Positions 1 through 9,638 of a DNA stretch of 54,119 nucleotides are shown one piece after another. The DNA comes from Patescibacteria group bacterium (lineage in GTDB: Bacteria; Patescibacteriota; Patescibacteriia; Magasanikbacterales; UBA922), in NCBI GenBank assembly GCA_028687045.1, contig JAQUAW010000004.1:1-54119 (forward strand). Reading direction: 5' to 3'. The translations under genes and the position numbers were made by a program. The first letter of the stretch is position 1. Each line of letters opens with the position of its first letter. The notes under the pieces were generated by a model that did not search any database, was not told the DNA's origin, and saw nothing but the letters and a program-made list of their open reading frames with translations.

Positions 1-75
1 CACTGGGCATACTAGATGATACAATAATAGTGATACATTGTGTGATTTCTTGATATGTTCCGTCATGCATATAGT

Positions 76-324
76 TTACCATAGTGCCCCCACGATGCAA
101 GCATCGGAGAATTCTATTCCATTAAAGGTACCCTCTGGTAAAGATGCTTTTGCATTTATAAAAGAAACTGCAGTAGGATCAACCTCTGCACTCACAAACG
201 CCACACCAAAACTATTGAATAAAAGAGCTGAAACTAGGAAAAAATGGCCTAGTTTAGCGAAAAAGTTCTTTTTCATAGACAAATATATTAGACTTAATAT
301 GTATAAATTAAAATGACTACACAT
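76..324 (-). CDS. Signal-peptide-bearing secreted/pilin-like hypothetical protein, probably frameshifted or truncated; likely start at MKKNFFAKLG
   Basis: Hydrophobic N-terminal signal (MKKNFFAKLGHFFLVSALLFNSFGVAFVSA). ORF stops just after a G5 run; another frame stays open to the window edge. Confidence 0.4.
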   Translation of the reverse strand: MCSHFNLYILSLIYLSMKKNFFAKLGHFFLVSALLFNSFGVAFVSAEVDPTAVSFINAKASLPEGTFNGIEFSDACIVGALW

Positions 325-499
325 TATAATGGTTTGTGGAAATCACAACCATTTGTAAATTATGAATTAATTGGCTAAATAAAGCCTTTTTATATATGTG
401 TAATAAACAGAGTAGTGTAGCACACTTTGCTACTTTTGTCAAGATGCTCCACGTATGATAAAATAACATAATATCGAGCTTTTGTAAAGTCTATAAACT

Positions 500-1057
500 A
501 TGAACAAAATATACTATCCAAATCAAAAAACACACAGCAAAATATTGCTCTGGCTACAGAGAGTCATTGCTTTTGTCTTCCTCTACGCCACTCTCACCTT
601 GCCAGCTGGCCTGAAACTTATGGATACTCCACTGGTGAATACTATCAGAAAAGAATACCCTACTTGGTGGCATGTGGCCTGGGATATTGTTTTGACTGTT
701 TTAATTTTGGGAATTATTATTTTTGTTATCAAATTATTTTTATTCTATACTCAAAAACATCACAGCTCCCAAAAATATATTAATTGGTTAAAAAAAATGG
801 ATGGCAAGTTCATACAGAATTTTCTCAACTTTGATTTTTTCGTAATTAAATTTTTGTTAGCAACTCTAGTCTCACTAATAATTTGGGAATTGTTAAAATT
901 ACTTTTGCAAAATTCTTCTCTTTTTAATTTACCCGAGTATTCTACTCAGCCAGTAGTATTCGTCATGGTTATTTTAGGTCTTATTATTTTGGTCGAAAGT
1001 TTTGAAACTTGGAAAATAAAAATTAGAAAACATTTGCATATTACGGAGAAGTTTTGA
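500..1057 (+). CDS. Hypothetical multi-pass membrane protein
   Basis: 185-aa ORF with several hydrophobic segments. Confidence 0.7.
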   Translation: MNKIYYPNQKTHSKILLWLQRVIAFVFLYATLTLPAGLKLMDTPLVNTIRKEYPTWWHVAWDIVLTVLILGIIIFVIKLFLFYTQKHHSSQKYINWLKKMDGKFIQNFLNFDFFVIKFLLATLVSLIIWELLKLLLQNSSLFNLPEYSTQPVVFVMVILGLIILVESFETWKIKIRKHLHITEKF

Positions 1058-1126
1058 CAGCATGTCAGCAGAGACAGTTTGTCAGCAGATTCAGCAGACA
1101 CAGCTTTTCAAAAAATGTACGTACAA

Positions 1127-1222
1127 TCCCCCTCCTATTAGGAGGGGTTAGGGGAGGTCTGGAGTATAATAAAACGTTTTATCTTGCTAAAGACCCCCTC
1201 TAACTCCCCCTACTAGGGGGAG
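1127..1222. repeat. MITE-like inverted repeat (CCCCTCCTATTAGGAGGGGTTAGGGGAGGTCT ... AGACCCCCTCTAACTCCCCCTACTAGGGGG)
   Basis: Two ~33-bp imperfect inverted arms around an AT-rich centre; related copies at 16138 and 34685. Confidence 0.75.
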
Positions 1223-1236
1223 AACCATTATTTATT

Positions 1237-1881
1237 ATGAAAAAAATATTCTTAAAACTTTTGCTAATTTTTTTCTTGAGTGTTGTTTTTCTTTCTTCGG
1301 CTATCGTCATCACTAACAAAATAATAGAAAAAAACACTGACGAAAAAATTTATAATTCAACAAAAAATATCCCTCATAACAAAGTAGGATTATTACTTGG
1401 CACAATCAAATATTTGAAAGATGGCAGAATAAATGCTTATTATGCTTATAGAATTACAGCTACCAAAGAACTTTTTGAAGCTAACAAAATTGATTTCATT
1501 CTCGTAAGTGGCGACAATGGCACAAAGAAGTATGATGAACCGACAACTATTCAAAAAGATTTGCTAGAAGCTGGCATACCAACATCAAGTATTTTTCTTG
1601 ACTATGCTGGCTTCCGCACTCTAGACTCAGTCGTCCGAAGCAAAGAAATATTTGGACAAGACAGTGTCACTATCATCTCACAAAAATTCCACAATGAGCG
1701 CGCCATATATATAGCCAACAAAAAAGGTATAGACGCCATCGGCTACAATGCTCGCGATGTAAAGTCTTATGCTAATACAAAAATACAAATTAGAGAAAGC
1801 TTCGCACGACTCAAGATGATGCTGGATTTGTTATTGAATATTCAGCCAAAGTTTTTGGGAGAGAAAATTGAGATAAAATGA
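1237..1881 (+). CDS. sanA: SanA/YdcF-like DUF218 family protein
   Basis: SGDNGTKKYDEP, LDYAGFRTLDSVVRSKEIFGQ and TIISQKFHNERAIYIA motifs; N-terminal TM. Confidence 0.88.
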   Translation: MKKIFLKLLLIFFLSVVFLSSAIVITNKIIEKNTDEKIYNSTKNIPHNKVGLLLGTIKYLKDGRINAYYAYRITATKELFEANKIDFILVSGDNGTKKYDEPTTIQKDLLEAGIPTSSIFLDYAGFRTLDSVVRSKEIFGQDSVTIISQKFHNERAIYIANKKGIDAIGYNARDVKSYANTKIQIRESFARLKMMLDLLLNIQPKFLGEKIEIK

Positions 1882-1982
1882 TAGTTTATAAAGTTTGTAA
1901 AGTTCATAAAGTTATAAAACCTTTTAAGAAATAAAAAAATACTTCTTTTCGAAGTATTCAATAAAATTTAGTTTTCCTTTGC

Positions 1983-2036
1983 TGCCCGTACCGATGTAAA
2001 CTTTACACCAGTACGGACAGTCTTTTTTACCTCCTT
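1983..2036 (-). terminator. Rho-independent terminator of GC-rich lipoprotein gene
   Basis: Minus strand: CTGTCCGTAC ... GTACGGGCAG hairpin. Confidence 0.6.
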
Positions 2037-2057
2037 GATTTGAGAGAAGAACTTGGA

Positions 2058-2489
2058 CTACTTGTCGTAGGGGAGGCCGTAGGACGGCGACTCCCCATTA
2101 AAAACGACGTGCCAGAGGATCCCGCGAACGGTCTCCTCCAGCAAGAACTCGGTGCAGTAGCCCTTGCACCGGATCATCCGATACTTGTCGGCAGTCTCTT
2201 TTGTGACGGCCCCAACCCGGAGGTCAGAGCCGCCCCGCTGCGCCAACGAGTTGAACTCCGCGATAACGCGGAATGTCTCGCTGGAAGTGAGCTGTTGGGA
2301 CGCCTTCAGGCCCGCCTCGCGGAAGGCCTGTTCAAAGATTGCGGTGGCCGTCTTCTGGGTCTCCTGCCCCAGAATGACGACCTGAGCACACCGGCGATAC
2401 TCGTCGCCGGTGGGGTTGAAGGTACTGGTTGCACACCCCAAGCCGATAACGGCCCAGAGCAAAAGGATGCTAAGAACGGTTGTCTTCAA
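2058..2489 (-). CDS. GC-rich orphan putative lipoprotein (143 aa, TTG start)
   Basis: Signal peptide with Cys (LLLWAVIGLGCATS); upstream TTGACA-17-TATAAT promoter and downstream terminator; much higher GC than the surroundings. Confidence 0.7.
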   Translation of the reverse strand: MKTTVLSILLLWAVIGLGCATSTFNPTGDEYRRCAQVVILGQETQKTATAIFEQAFREAGLKASQQLTSSETFRVIAEFNSLAQRGGSDLRVGAVTKETADKYRMIRCKGYCTEFLLEETVRGILWHVVFNGESPSYGLPYDK

Positions 2490-2550
2490 ACTAAGCCCCC
2501 TCCCTTGGGGCTATCGTACAACACCGGGAAATCCGGTGAAGCGACCAAAA

Positions 2551-2579
2551 ATTATAGCATAAAATAGCTAAAATGTCAA
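2551..2579 (-). promoter_or_regulatory. Consensus sigma70-type promoter for the GC-rich lipoprotein gene
   Basis: Minus strand TTGACA - 17 nt - TATAAT. Confidence 0.8.
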
Positions 2580-2664
2580 TGGTGTGAAATGAAAAGAAAC
2601 AAAAATAAAATATACACAATTCATGATTGTTGTTTCTTTCAAAACATGTTATTATTAGTAAGAT

Positions 2665-2757
2665 ATGAATATAAATTCTCTACAACAATTTAGAGACAGT
2701 CAAAGACAGCTATCAGCTAATTTTCATTTCTTTATCTATACAATAAAATCATCCTAA
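2665..2757 (+). promoter_or_regulatory. Possible 30-aa leader peptide ORF (MNINSLQQFRDSQRQLSANFHFFIYTIKSS) upstream of the PRTase-deaminase gene
   Basis: ATG to TAA in frame; stop lies in the loop of hairpin AAAATCATCC-TAATAC-GGATGATTTTTT. Confidence 0.35.
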
Positions 2758-2773
2758 TACGGATGATTTTTTA
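2746..2773 (+). terminator. Intrinsic terminator or attenuator upstream of the PRTase-deaminase gene
   Basis: AAAATCATCCTAATACGGATGATTTTTT: 8-bp stem plus T-tract, 41 nt before the start codon. Confidence 0.65.
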
Positions 2774-2813
2774 TTTACTACATGCCACTTTGGTATGACT
2801 AATCTTATATAAT

Positions 2814-3980
2814 ATGTTAAATCTTCTTGAAAAAGAACTTCAACAAACATATCAAGAAATAATAGCCATAAAAAAAGATGTAGGTGATGCTATGAATCTA
2901 TTTCGTGAAGCACAAATACGTACAACTGATAGTAAAGGTGGTACTGTTTCTAATTATCAATATTTTATATATCCTTTCAAAGGTTTTACTCTAGCTAATC
3001 AAGGAATTTATAACACCTTGGCAAAATATTTAGCAGAAATGATACCAAAAGATAACGAAGTCATCCTGTCTATAGAATCTGATGGTATAGGCATTGCCAC
3101 TTTGGTAGCTGCACAATTACGACTTCCTTTGATTATTGCCAAAACATTTCATTATGATATAGAATGTGTTGCTTTTTCACAACAAACAGGCTATTACGAA
3201 CGTACAATGTATATGAGTAAAGCTCTAAAAAATAAAAAAATTGCTATTGTAGACTGTATGGCTTCAACTGGAGGAACTATTGTAAATATGGTAAAAGCAG
3301 TTGAGTCAATAAGCTCAGATACAAAAATTACAGGCATTTATTGTGTAAATGATAAAAGTAATTATAGACAAAAAAATGATATTTTTAAAAAATATGATTA
3401 TTCCTACCTTTTTGATACTTATATAGAAAATAATAAAGTAATTTGTAGTATGTCTAGTCGTTTCAAAGATGTTTTTTGGGCAGATGTAAACCATAGATTT
3501 TATAATATTACCGAACGCTTGGCTGAAGATGTTTCCAATAAATCCAGACACGGCTATGGTGTAGGAGCCACATTGGTAAATTCAGAAACTTTCGAAATTT
3601 CTGCTTGGGGATACAGACGTGGACATGTTCATGCTGAACAAGATGCTTTGTCTATGCTAAAAAATAATACTCCTGATTGGGAAGAACACGAATACATGCT
3701 TTATTGTACAATGGAACCATGTACCTATCGTAATGGTAAATATACACCATGTTCACATCTTATATCTGATATGCCACAACTAAAATGGGTTATCATTGGT
3801 CAAAAAGATGTAGCTGACAACAAAATTTGTGGTAACGGTATTCAGTATTTAGTAGAAAATGGTAAAAACATTAGACTAATGGCAACCAATGAAAAATTTT
3901 ATGCCAACCAAAATATTTTTCAAGAAACAAAAATAGAAAATGAAGAAATGATGTTGGAACCAGGACTTTCTTTTGCTTAA
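2814..3980 (+). CDS. Phosphoribosyltransferase-like domain fused to a RibD/CMP-dCMP-type zinc deaminase domain
   Basis: N-terminal KIAIVDCMASTGGTIVNMVKA (PRPP-loop-like); C-terminal HAEQDAL and TMEPCTYRNGKYTPCSHL zinc deaminase motifs. Confidence 0.8.
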   Translation: MLNLLEKELQQTYQEIIAIKKDVGDAMNLFREAQIRTTDSKGGTVSNYQYFIYPFKGFTLANQGIYNTLAKYLAEMIPKDNEVILSIESDGIGIATLVAAQLRLPLIIAKTFHYDIECVAFSQQTGYYERTMYMSKALKNKKIAIVDCMASTGGTIVNMVKAVESISSDTKITGIYCVNDKSNYRQKNDIFKKYDYSYLFDTYIENNKVICSMSSRFKDVFWADVNHRFYNITERLAEDVSNKSRHGYGVGATLVNSETFEISAWGYRRGHVHAEQDALSMLKNNTPDWEEHEYMLYCTMEPCTYRNGKYTPCSHLISDMPQLKWVIIGQKDVADNKICGNGIQYLVENGKNIRLMATNEKFYANQNIFQETKIENEEMMLEPGLSFA

Positions 3981-3998
3981 AAATTGATAATGAAATAA

Positions 3999-4031
3999 AA
4001 AAGTACTACCTTAACAAGGTAGTACTTTTCT
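3999..4031. terminator. Bidirectional intrinsic terminator
   Basis: AAAAAGTACTACCTTAACAAGGTAGTACTTTT. Confidence 0.8.
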
Positions 4032-4069
4032 TTCTGCGTCATTCCGCGTGTTAATCCATTAATTTGCGT

Positions 4070-5503
4070 CTAAGTAATCGCCGTCACATCATGAACACCA
4101 CTTTCTTGTAAACCCGCTCCACTTATTCTCACAAACTCTACATTTTTTTGTAATTCTGCAATTGTATGTGAATTTGTATAACTCATACCAGACTTAAGTC
4201 CACCAACCATTTGATGAATGATACTTGCTACGTCACCTTTGAAAGGAACAATAGATTCTACTCCTTCTGGTACAACTTCACTCATATTTTTCTTTTTTTC
4301 TTGATTTATTTTTCTTCTATCATTGGCTTGAGTGAAGCTCGCACTACCACGAGAAATTTTGAATTTTTTGTCCCCTTTGTGCATTACGACACCAGGACTT
4401 TCTTCCGTACCTGCCAACATACTACCAAGCATAATTGAATCTGCACCAGCACCAAGAGCTTTCACCATGTCTCCAGATTTTTTGATTCCACCATCAGCAA
4501 TCACAGGTACACCGTATTTCTTGGCAACATTGACTGCCTCCATGACAGCTGTCAGCTGAGGCATACCACAACCAGTCACAATGCGCGTGATACAAATAGA
4601 ACCTGGACCAACTCCCACTTTGACGGCATCTACTCCGGCTTCACAAAGTTCTTCGGCAGCACGAGCGGTAGCAATATTGCCGGCTATCAAATCTACATGA
4701 GGAACTACTTCACGCAATTTACTAATAGCATTGAACATAAGATCTGAATGACCGTGAGCAATGTCAATCACCAAAACATCCACTCCAGCTTTGACCAGTT
4801 CTTGAGCTCTTTCCAAATAATCTCCATGCACTCCCACACAAGCTCCCACAATCAAACGCCCTTCACTATCACGATTGGACAAAGGAAACTCTATAATATG
4901 TCGAATATCATCACTAGTGATAAGACCAACAATTCTATTTTCTTCATCTACCAAAGGTAATTTTTCAACTTTATATTCTGCAAAAATTTTTTTAGCTTCT
5001 TCAAAAGTCGTGTAAGCATTACCAACTATTAATCTTTCTCTTGGTGTCATAATACTTTCTACTTTTTGATTCATTTCATTTGCAAAAAGAAAATCACGAC
5101 GAGAAAGTATACCTCTTAATTTATGATCGCCGTTAGCTACCAATAATCCTGACACTCCTGTTTCAGCTGCAAATTCTTTTGCTTCTGCAACTGTTTTATT
5201 TGAGTCAATAATATAGGGATCACTAACAATCAAATTCTGAGCACGTTTCACTCTTTTCACTTCTTCCACATTTTCTTCAATACTATTGAAACGATGCAAA
5301 ATACCAATACCACCAAGACGAGCCATGGCAATCGCCATATCAGATCCTGTGACAGAATCCATATTGGCTGAAATTATTGGGACATTGAGATTAACATGAC
5401 GTGAAAGTCTGGTCTTGGTCACAGCTTCGTCACGAGAAGAAAAACTAGAACGACGAGGAATGATTAAAACATCATCATAAGTAAGGGATAATGGTATGTT
5501 CAT
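4070..5503 (-). CDS. guaB: IMP dehydrogenase
   Basis: [20 protein letters not shown] active-site loop; CBS pair; full length. Confidence 0.97.
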   Translation of the reverse strand: MNIPLSLTYDDVLIIPRRSSFSSRDEAVTKTRLSRHVNLNVPIISANMDSVTGSDMAIAMARLGGIGILHRFNSIEENVEEVKRVKRAQNLIVSDPYIIDSNKTVAEAKEFAAETGVSGLLVANGDHKLRGILSRRDFLFANEMNQKVESIMTPRERLIVGNAYTTFEEAKKIFAEYKVEKLPLVDEENRIVGLITSDDIRHIIEFPLSNRDSEGRLIVGACVGVHGDYLERAQELVKAGVDVLVIDIAHGHSDLMFNAISKLREVVPHVDLIAGNIATARAAEELCEAGVDAVKVGVGPGSICITRIVTGCGMPQLTAVMEAVNVAKKYGVPVIADGGIKKSGDMVKALGAGADSIMLGSMLAGTEESPGVVMHKGDKKFKISRGSASFTQANDRRKINQEKKKNMSEVVPEGVESIVPFKGDVASIIHQMVGGLKSGMSYTNSHTIAELQKNVEFVRISGAGLQESGVHDVTAIT

Positions 5504-5895
5504 AAAAAATATTAATTAACACTGATTACACGAATTATTGAGGATTACACTGATATACTATGAAGTCATCAATAATAACCAAATAATACTTGTAACAAAT
5601 GTGTTTTTATAAAAATTAAATTCTAATTTATTTTTCAATCAGTGTAATCTTTTCTAAATCAATGCAATCAGTGTCTAATCAATGCAATAAAAAACCACCA
5701 GATATGGTGGCTTGTATGTCAAATAAGAGTTGTTCTTCCTCCTTTTAATTTTGAGTAGAATATTCTCATAGCAAATTAATTGTAGCACGTAAATTTTAGA
5801 CTGGCAAGAGATTGTTTTTTGACTGAAATTGGATGTTTTTAAGAAAGCTGTGGATACATTAGTCGAAAGTTCATAAAGTCTGTAAAGTCAAAAGT

Positions 5896-6381
5896 CTATA
5901 AAGTAATAACTTTAAAAGAGGGTTTTTCTACCTCCAAAAATTTATGAAAATCAACTCTATCTAATTCCAAAGTTGCAGTGTTACGATTTGGATGAAAAGT
6001 GACAATATCAGACTCATATACTTCTCTACCCAAAAACAATTGCACATCTTTTTCTTCATTATTCAACAAACCAAAAACAGAAACTGAGCCAGGATCTACT
6101 CTCATTTTTTTCATTAAATTTTCTTGTGAGGCAAAACTAATTTTTTTCTCACCCAATTTTTCCGCCAACATTTTCAAATCAGTTTTATGACTCCCTGGCA
6201 AAATAACCAAATAAAAATTATTCCCTTTTATACCCTTCAGTAATAAATTTTTCAAATGCATACCTGGAATATGTCCACAATATTTTCGTGCTTCTTCAAC
6301 AGTAAAAACGGCCGTGTGTTCGTGCAGTTTATAAGCAATGTTATTTTCTTTTAAAAAATGTTCAACGTCAACCATAAACAA
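5896..6381 (-). CDS. YbaK/ProX-type aminoacyl-tRNA deacylase domain protein
   Basis: HEHTAVFTVEEA, HLKNLLLK and PGSVSVFGLLN motifs. Confidence 0.85.
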   Translation of the reverse strand: MFMVDVEHFLKENNIAYKLHEHTAVFTVEEARKYCGHIPGMHLKNLLLKGIKGNNFYLVILPGSHKTDLKMLAEKLGEKKISFASQENLMKKMRVDPGSVSVFGLLNNEEKDVQLFLGREVYESDIVTFHPNRNTATLELDRVDFHKFLEVEKPSFKVITL

Positions 6382-6401
6382 AATAAAAACTGATTGTAAT
6401 T

Positions 6402-7940
6402 TTATCCTAGTTTTTCTTTCAGTTTTTCCTCCACCACTTTCACATCCGCACTTCCTTCACTTGCTTTCATCACCATACCAATCAAAAACTTAATAACTGT
6501 TTCTTTGCCGGCTTTGACTTGAGCAACTTGGTCTGGATAATTTGTGATTACAGCATCAACAAGACTTTCAATCTGACCACTATCAGAAACTTGTCCCCAA
6601 CCTTTTTCTTCCAAAATATGTGTTGGATCTTTGTCTACATCAAGACCAACCATAATCAATAAAATTTTCAAAGCATTGGTACCATTGACTTTGTTGTTGT
6701 AGATAAGAGCAACAAGCTCAGCAAAATTCTCAGGAGAAAATTTGACATCAGTAATATCCATATTTTTTTCTTTGAGAATTCCCAAGAGTTTACTCGTAAT
6801 CCAACTACCCGCTAAACGACTAATTTTTTGAGGAAGATTTTCGGCTTTATTTTCTGACTCTGGCATAGAATCCAACCATTCAACAAGATCACTCATCACA
6901 GCTTCAGTAAAATAAGAAAGTTCTTTACTGTCTGTCAAAATTTTGGCATCTGAATATGACAAATAATATTCTTCACGAAAACGCAATCTCTTTTGAGAAG
7001 GCAACTCTGGCAAAGAAACAATACCAGCAATTTTTAGAGGATGAAAAGGTGGTATATCTGGATCTGGAAAATAACGATAATCAGCAGCATTTTCTTTGGT
7101 ACGTTGCATCACAGTTTCTTGTTTGTTATCATCCCAACCACGAGTCTGCTGTACCCAAGTTTCGCCTTTTTCGATCATCGCTGTTTGTCTTTTGATTTCA
7201 AAATCAATACCACGTTCAACAGCTTTGAAAGAATTTAGATTTTTGAGTTCAACTTTATTATTTAGTTTTGCACCGTTTAGAGGTTTCACTACACCATCAA
7301 TAATCTCAAAACTACCAACTTCTTGCACAGAAATATTGGCTTCACAGCGCATCTGACCCTTTTCCATATCAGCATCACTCACACCCAAATAACGCACAAT
7401 ATTGCGTAATTCTTGACAATAAGTTTTGGCTTCAAGAGCTGATTTGAAATCTGGATCAGTCACAATCTCAACCAAAGGCACTCCAGAACGATTGAAATCG
7501 ACGAGAGTACTACCATCTTCACCATGATTTAGTCTGGCAGTGTCTTCTTCAAGATGTGCACGTGTAATACCAATTTTGGCAGTGTCACGAATAGGATTTT
7601 CTCCTATAAAATCTAACTCAATAAAGCCATGCTCAGCAATTGGCTCTTCATATTGAGAAATCTGATAACCTTTTGGTAAATCTGGATAAAAATAATGCTT
7701 ACGATCAAACTTGGAAAATTCCAAAATATGACAATTTAGCGCTTTTCCAACCATAACTGTCCAGGCAATTGCTTTTTTATTAGGTACTGGCAAAGTACCA
7801 GGATGAGCCAAACAAATTTCGCAAATATTCTTATTTGGAGTATCAATATTAGGATTATTTGGGCACGAACAAAACATCTTGGAGTCAGTCTTTAGCTCCA
7901 CATGTACTTCCATACCAATAATTGGGACGTATTGTTTCAT
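6402..7940 (-). CDS. gatB: Asp-tRNA(Asn)/Glu-tRNA(Gln) amidotransferase subunit B
   Basis: IGMEVHVEL start, KFDRKHYFYPDLPKGYQISQ, C-terminal YqeY-like domain. Confidence 0.97.
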   Translation of the reverse strand: MKQYVPIIGMEVHVELKTDSKMFCSCPNNPNIDTPNKNICEICLAHPGTLPVPNKKAIAWTVMVGKALNCHILEFSKFDRKHYFYPDLPKGYQISQYEEPIAEHGFIELDFIGENPIRDTAKIGITRAHLEEDTARLNHGEDGSTLVDFNRSGVPLVEIVTDPDFKSALEAKTYCQELRNIVRYLGVSDADMEKGQMRCEANISVQEVGSFEIIDGVVKPLNGAKLNNKVELKNLNSFKAVERGIDFEIKRQTAMIEKGETWVQQTRGWDDNKQETVMQRTKENAADYRYFPDPDIPPFHPLKIAGIVSLPELPSQKRLRFREEYYLSYSDAKILTDSKELSYFTEAVMSDLVEWLDSMPESENKAENLPQKISRLAGSWITSKLLGILKEKNMDITDVKFSPENFAELVALIYNNKVNGTNALKILLIMVGLDVDKDPTHILEEKGWGQVSDSGQIESLVDAVITNYPDQVAQVKAGKETVIKFLIGMVMKASEGSADVKVVEEKLKEKLG

Positions 7941-8142
7941 AGGTTTAATTCATCCCGATCCTGAGCGACGAAGGAGTCGAAGGAGAGGGATCTTTCTTAA
8001 AATAAAATAACTTAATAGCACGTCTATAGGATGACTCTAAAAAAAGTCAAAAAATAGACATTCACAACTTGATTGTAACACGAGATTAGACAAAAGAAAA
8101 GACCCCTCAAAGAGTGGTCTTCTTACAAAAAATTCAAATATT

Positions 8143-8931
8143 TTAGACACTTTCTGGTTTTGGCAAATCCAAAACTGGTTTTTTCATCAAATCACAATAT
8201 AATATAGTAGGAACAACGACACTAAAAGGAATAATAGCCAAAGTCAACAAAAGCATAACTACCGTATAAAAAATAGTACTTCCAAAAAGCATATCAAACA
8301 ACCCATTCATAACAGCAAAAATAATATACAATACAAACGATGGCAAAAATAAACGAATAAAGACAGACCCAACCCTTCCCTTTACAATTTTTACACTAGA
8401 AACAATTGATGATAAGCCATTCCCCTTTTCCAAAGCCAAATCTACAAGAACAAAAGAAAACCAAATATAAACTAAAACACCCAATAAAATTATCAACCAA
8501 AGTCCAATAAAAATCACCACAAAATTCACATAACCCATGATACTAAATAAATAAAAAACGTACAAAATAATAGCAGGTATAGCCAAGAAAACAAAAGTTG
8601 CTAAGTTTTTGAAAGTCAAAAAGAACGATTCTTTGATATTTGACCAAAATTTTGGTACTGGCTGACCAATATAGTGCAAGCCAACTACTTTTATAAATGA
8701 CAAACTCAATATAAAACCTAATAAAGAAAAAAAGATAGAAGAAAAAAGATAAATAATAGCTTTGACATAAACGCTTGATATCAAAGATGATAATAATGGT
8801 TTTGAAGTATTGGCAAAAGATAAAAGTATAGAAAAAAACAAAAACAAAAACAAATAAGGAACAAATTTTTTCAATGTGCTAAAATAAACATGAAAACTTT
8901 TTACGATTAAACTACCAATGGAAGGCAACAT
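8143..8931 (-). CDS. Hypothetical multi-pass membrane protein
   Basis: 262 aa with multiple hydrophobic segments. Confidence 0.7.
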   Translation of the reverse strand: MLPSIGSLIVKSFHVYFSTLKKFVPYLFLFLFFSILLSFANTSKPLLSSLISSVYVKAIIYLFSSIFFSLLGFILSLSFIKVVGLHYIGQPVPKFWSNIKESFFLTFKNLATFVFLAIPAIILYVFYLFSIMGYVNFVVIFIGLWLIILLGVLVYIWFSFVLVDLALEKGNGLSSIVSSVKIVKGRVGSVFIRLFLPSFVLYIIFAVMNGLFDMLFGSTIFYTVVMLLLTLAIIPFSVVVPTILYCDLMKKPVLDLPKPESV

Positions 8932-8940
8932 AAAATTATG

Positions 8941-9528
8941 TTAAATTAATTTTTTTATTTCTTCCCATAGTATAACATGAATTTCGAGAATTGTTAAATT
9001 AGCATTTATCTTTTTCCAACCCAATTCTTCACCTATTTTCAAATGAGCCTGTCTAACTTTTTCTAACAGTTCTTCATCAGTTTCATGCTTATGATTTTTT
9101 TCAGTACTTTCAGTAAAACGTTTACCATCAAAAAGAAAATCAATATCTTCTTTTAATAAATGTGAATTAATTAATTTCAAATATTCTTCATCCACTCCAG
9201 CACCAATCCCCCAACAAATTCCCGTGCCAGTGTAATCTTCGGCAATAATATTTATTCCGCTTTCTAACTTCTCTTTCAAAGTTGTTTCATATTGTGTACG
9301 ATTGAGAGCATAAATTGTTTGAATTTCACGAGGAGTCAAACTAAATTTGTTTCCCTCACGCAAATAATTATTGAGAATTTTTCCAGATGGTTCCAAATCA
9401 TAAACAGGATATTTCATATACTCTGCTTTATATCCTTCTGCTTGTAATTTTTCAACCAACATTTTGGCTTGAGTAGTTTTGCCCAAATTATTTATTCCAT
9501 GCAATACAACGAATATTCCTTTTGACAT
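8941..9528 (-). CDS. Divergent thymidylate kinase-like protein
   Basis: P-loop GINNLGKTTQ; Tmk-like length and layout; DR(Y/H) motif replaced by EDY. Confidence 0.8.
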   Translation of the reverse strand: MSKGIFVVLHGINNLGKTTQAKMLVEKLQAEGYKAEYMKYPVYDLEPSGKILNNYLREGNKFSLTPREIQTIYALNRTQYETTLKEKLESGINIIAEDYTGTGICWGIGAGVDEEYLKLINSHLLKEDIDFLFDGKRFTESTEKNHKHETDEELLEKVRQAHLKIGEELGWKKINANLTILEIHVILWEEIKKLI

Positions 9529-9638
9529 AAAAATAGTCTATAAAGTCGCAAGTCCCTAAGGTCTTTAAAGTCGACTTATCTAAATAAAATAATCTATAAT
9601 TATCCAAAAGACTTTATAAACTTTTGACTTTATGGACT

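Noticed and set aside
1055-1105. GTCAGCAGA repeats considered as a CRISPR remnant
   Set aside because: Units too short, no regular spacers, no cas genes in the window; treated as word repeats
2040-2567. 175-aa plus-strand ORF in GC-rich island 1
   Set aside because: Antisense to the lipoprotein gene, which has signal peptide, promoter and terminator; long only because high GC lacks stops
4211-4960. Plus-strand short ORFs over guaB
   Set aside because: Antisense to a well-conserved gene with no independent support
5690-5790. AAGGAGG followed by CCACC...GGTGG hairpin considered as an sRNA or small ORF
   Set aside because: Best explained as the terminator region of the upstream minus-strand operon; the possible TTG ORF reads through the hairpin
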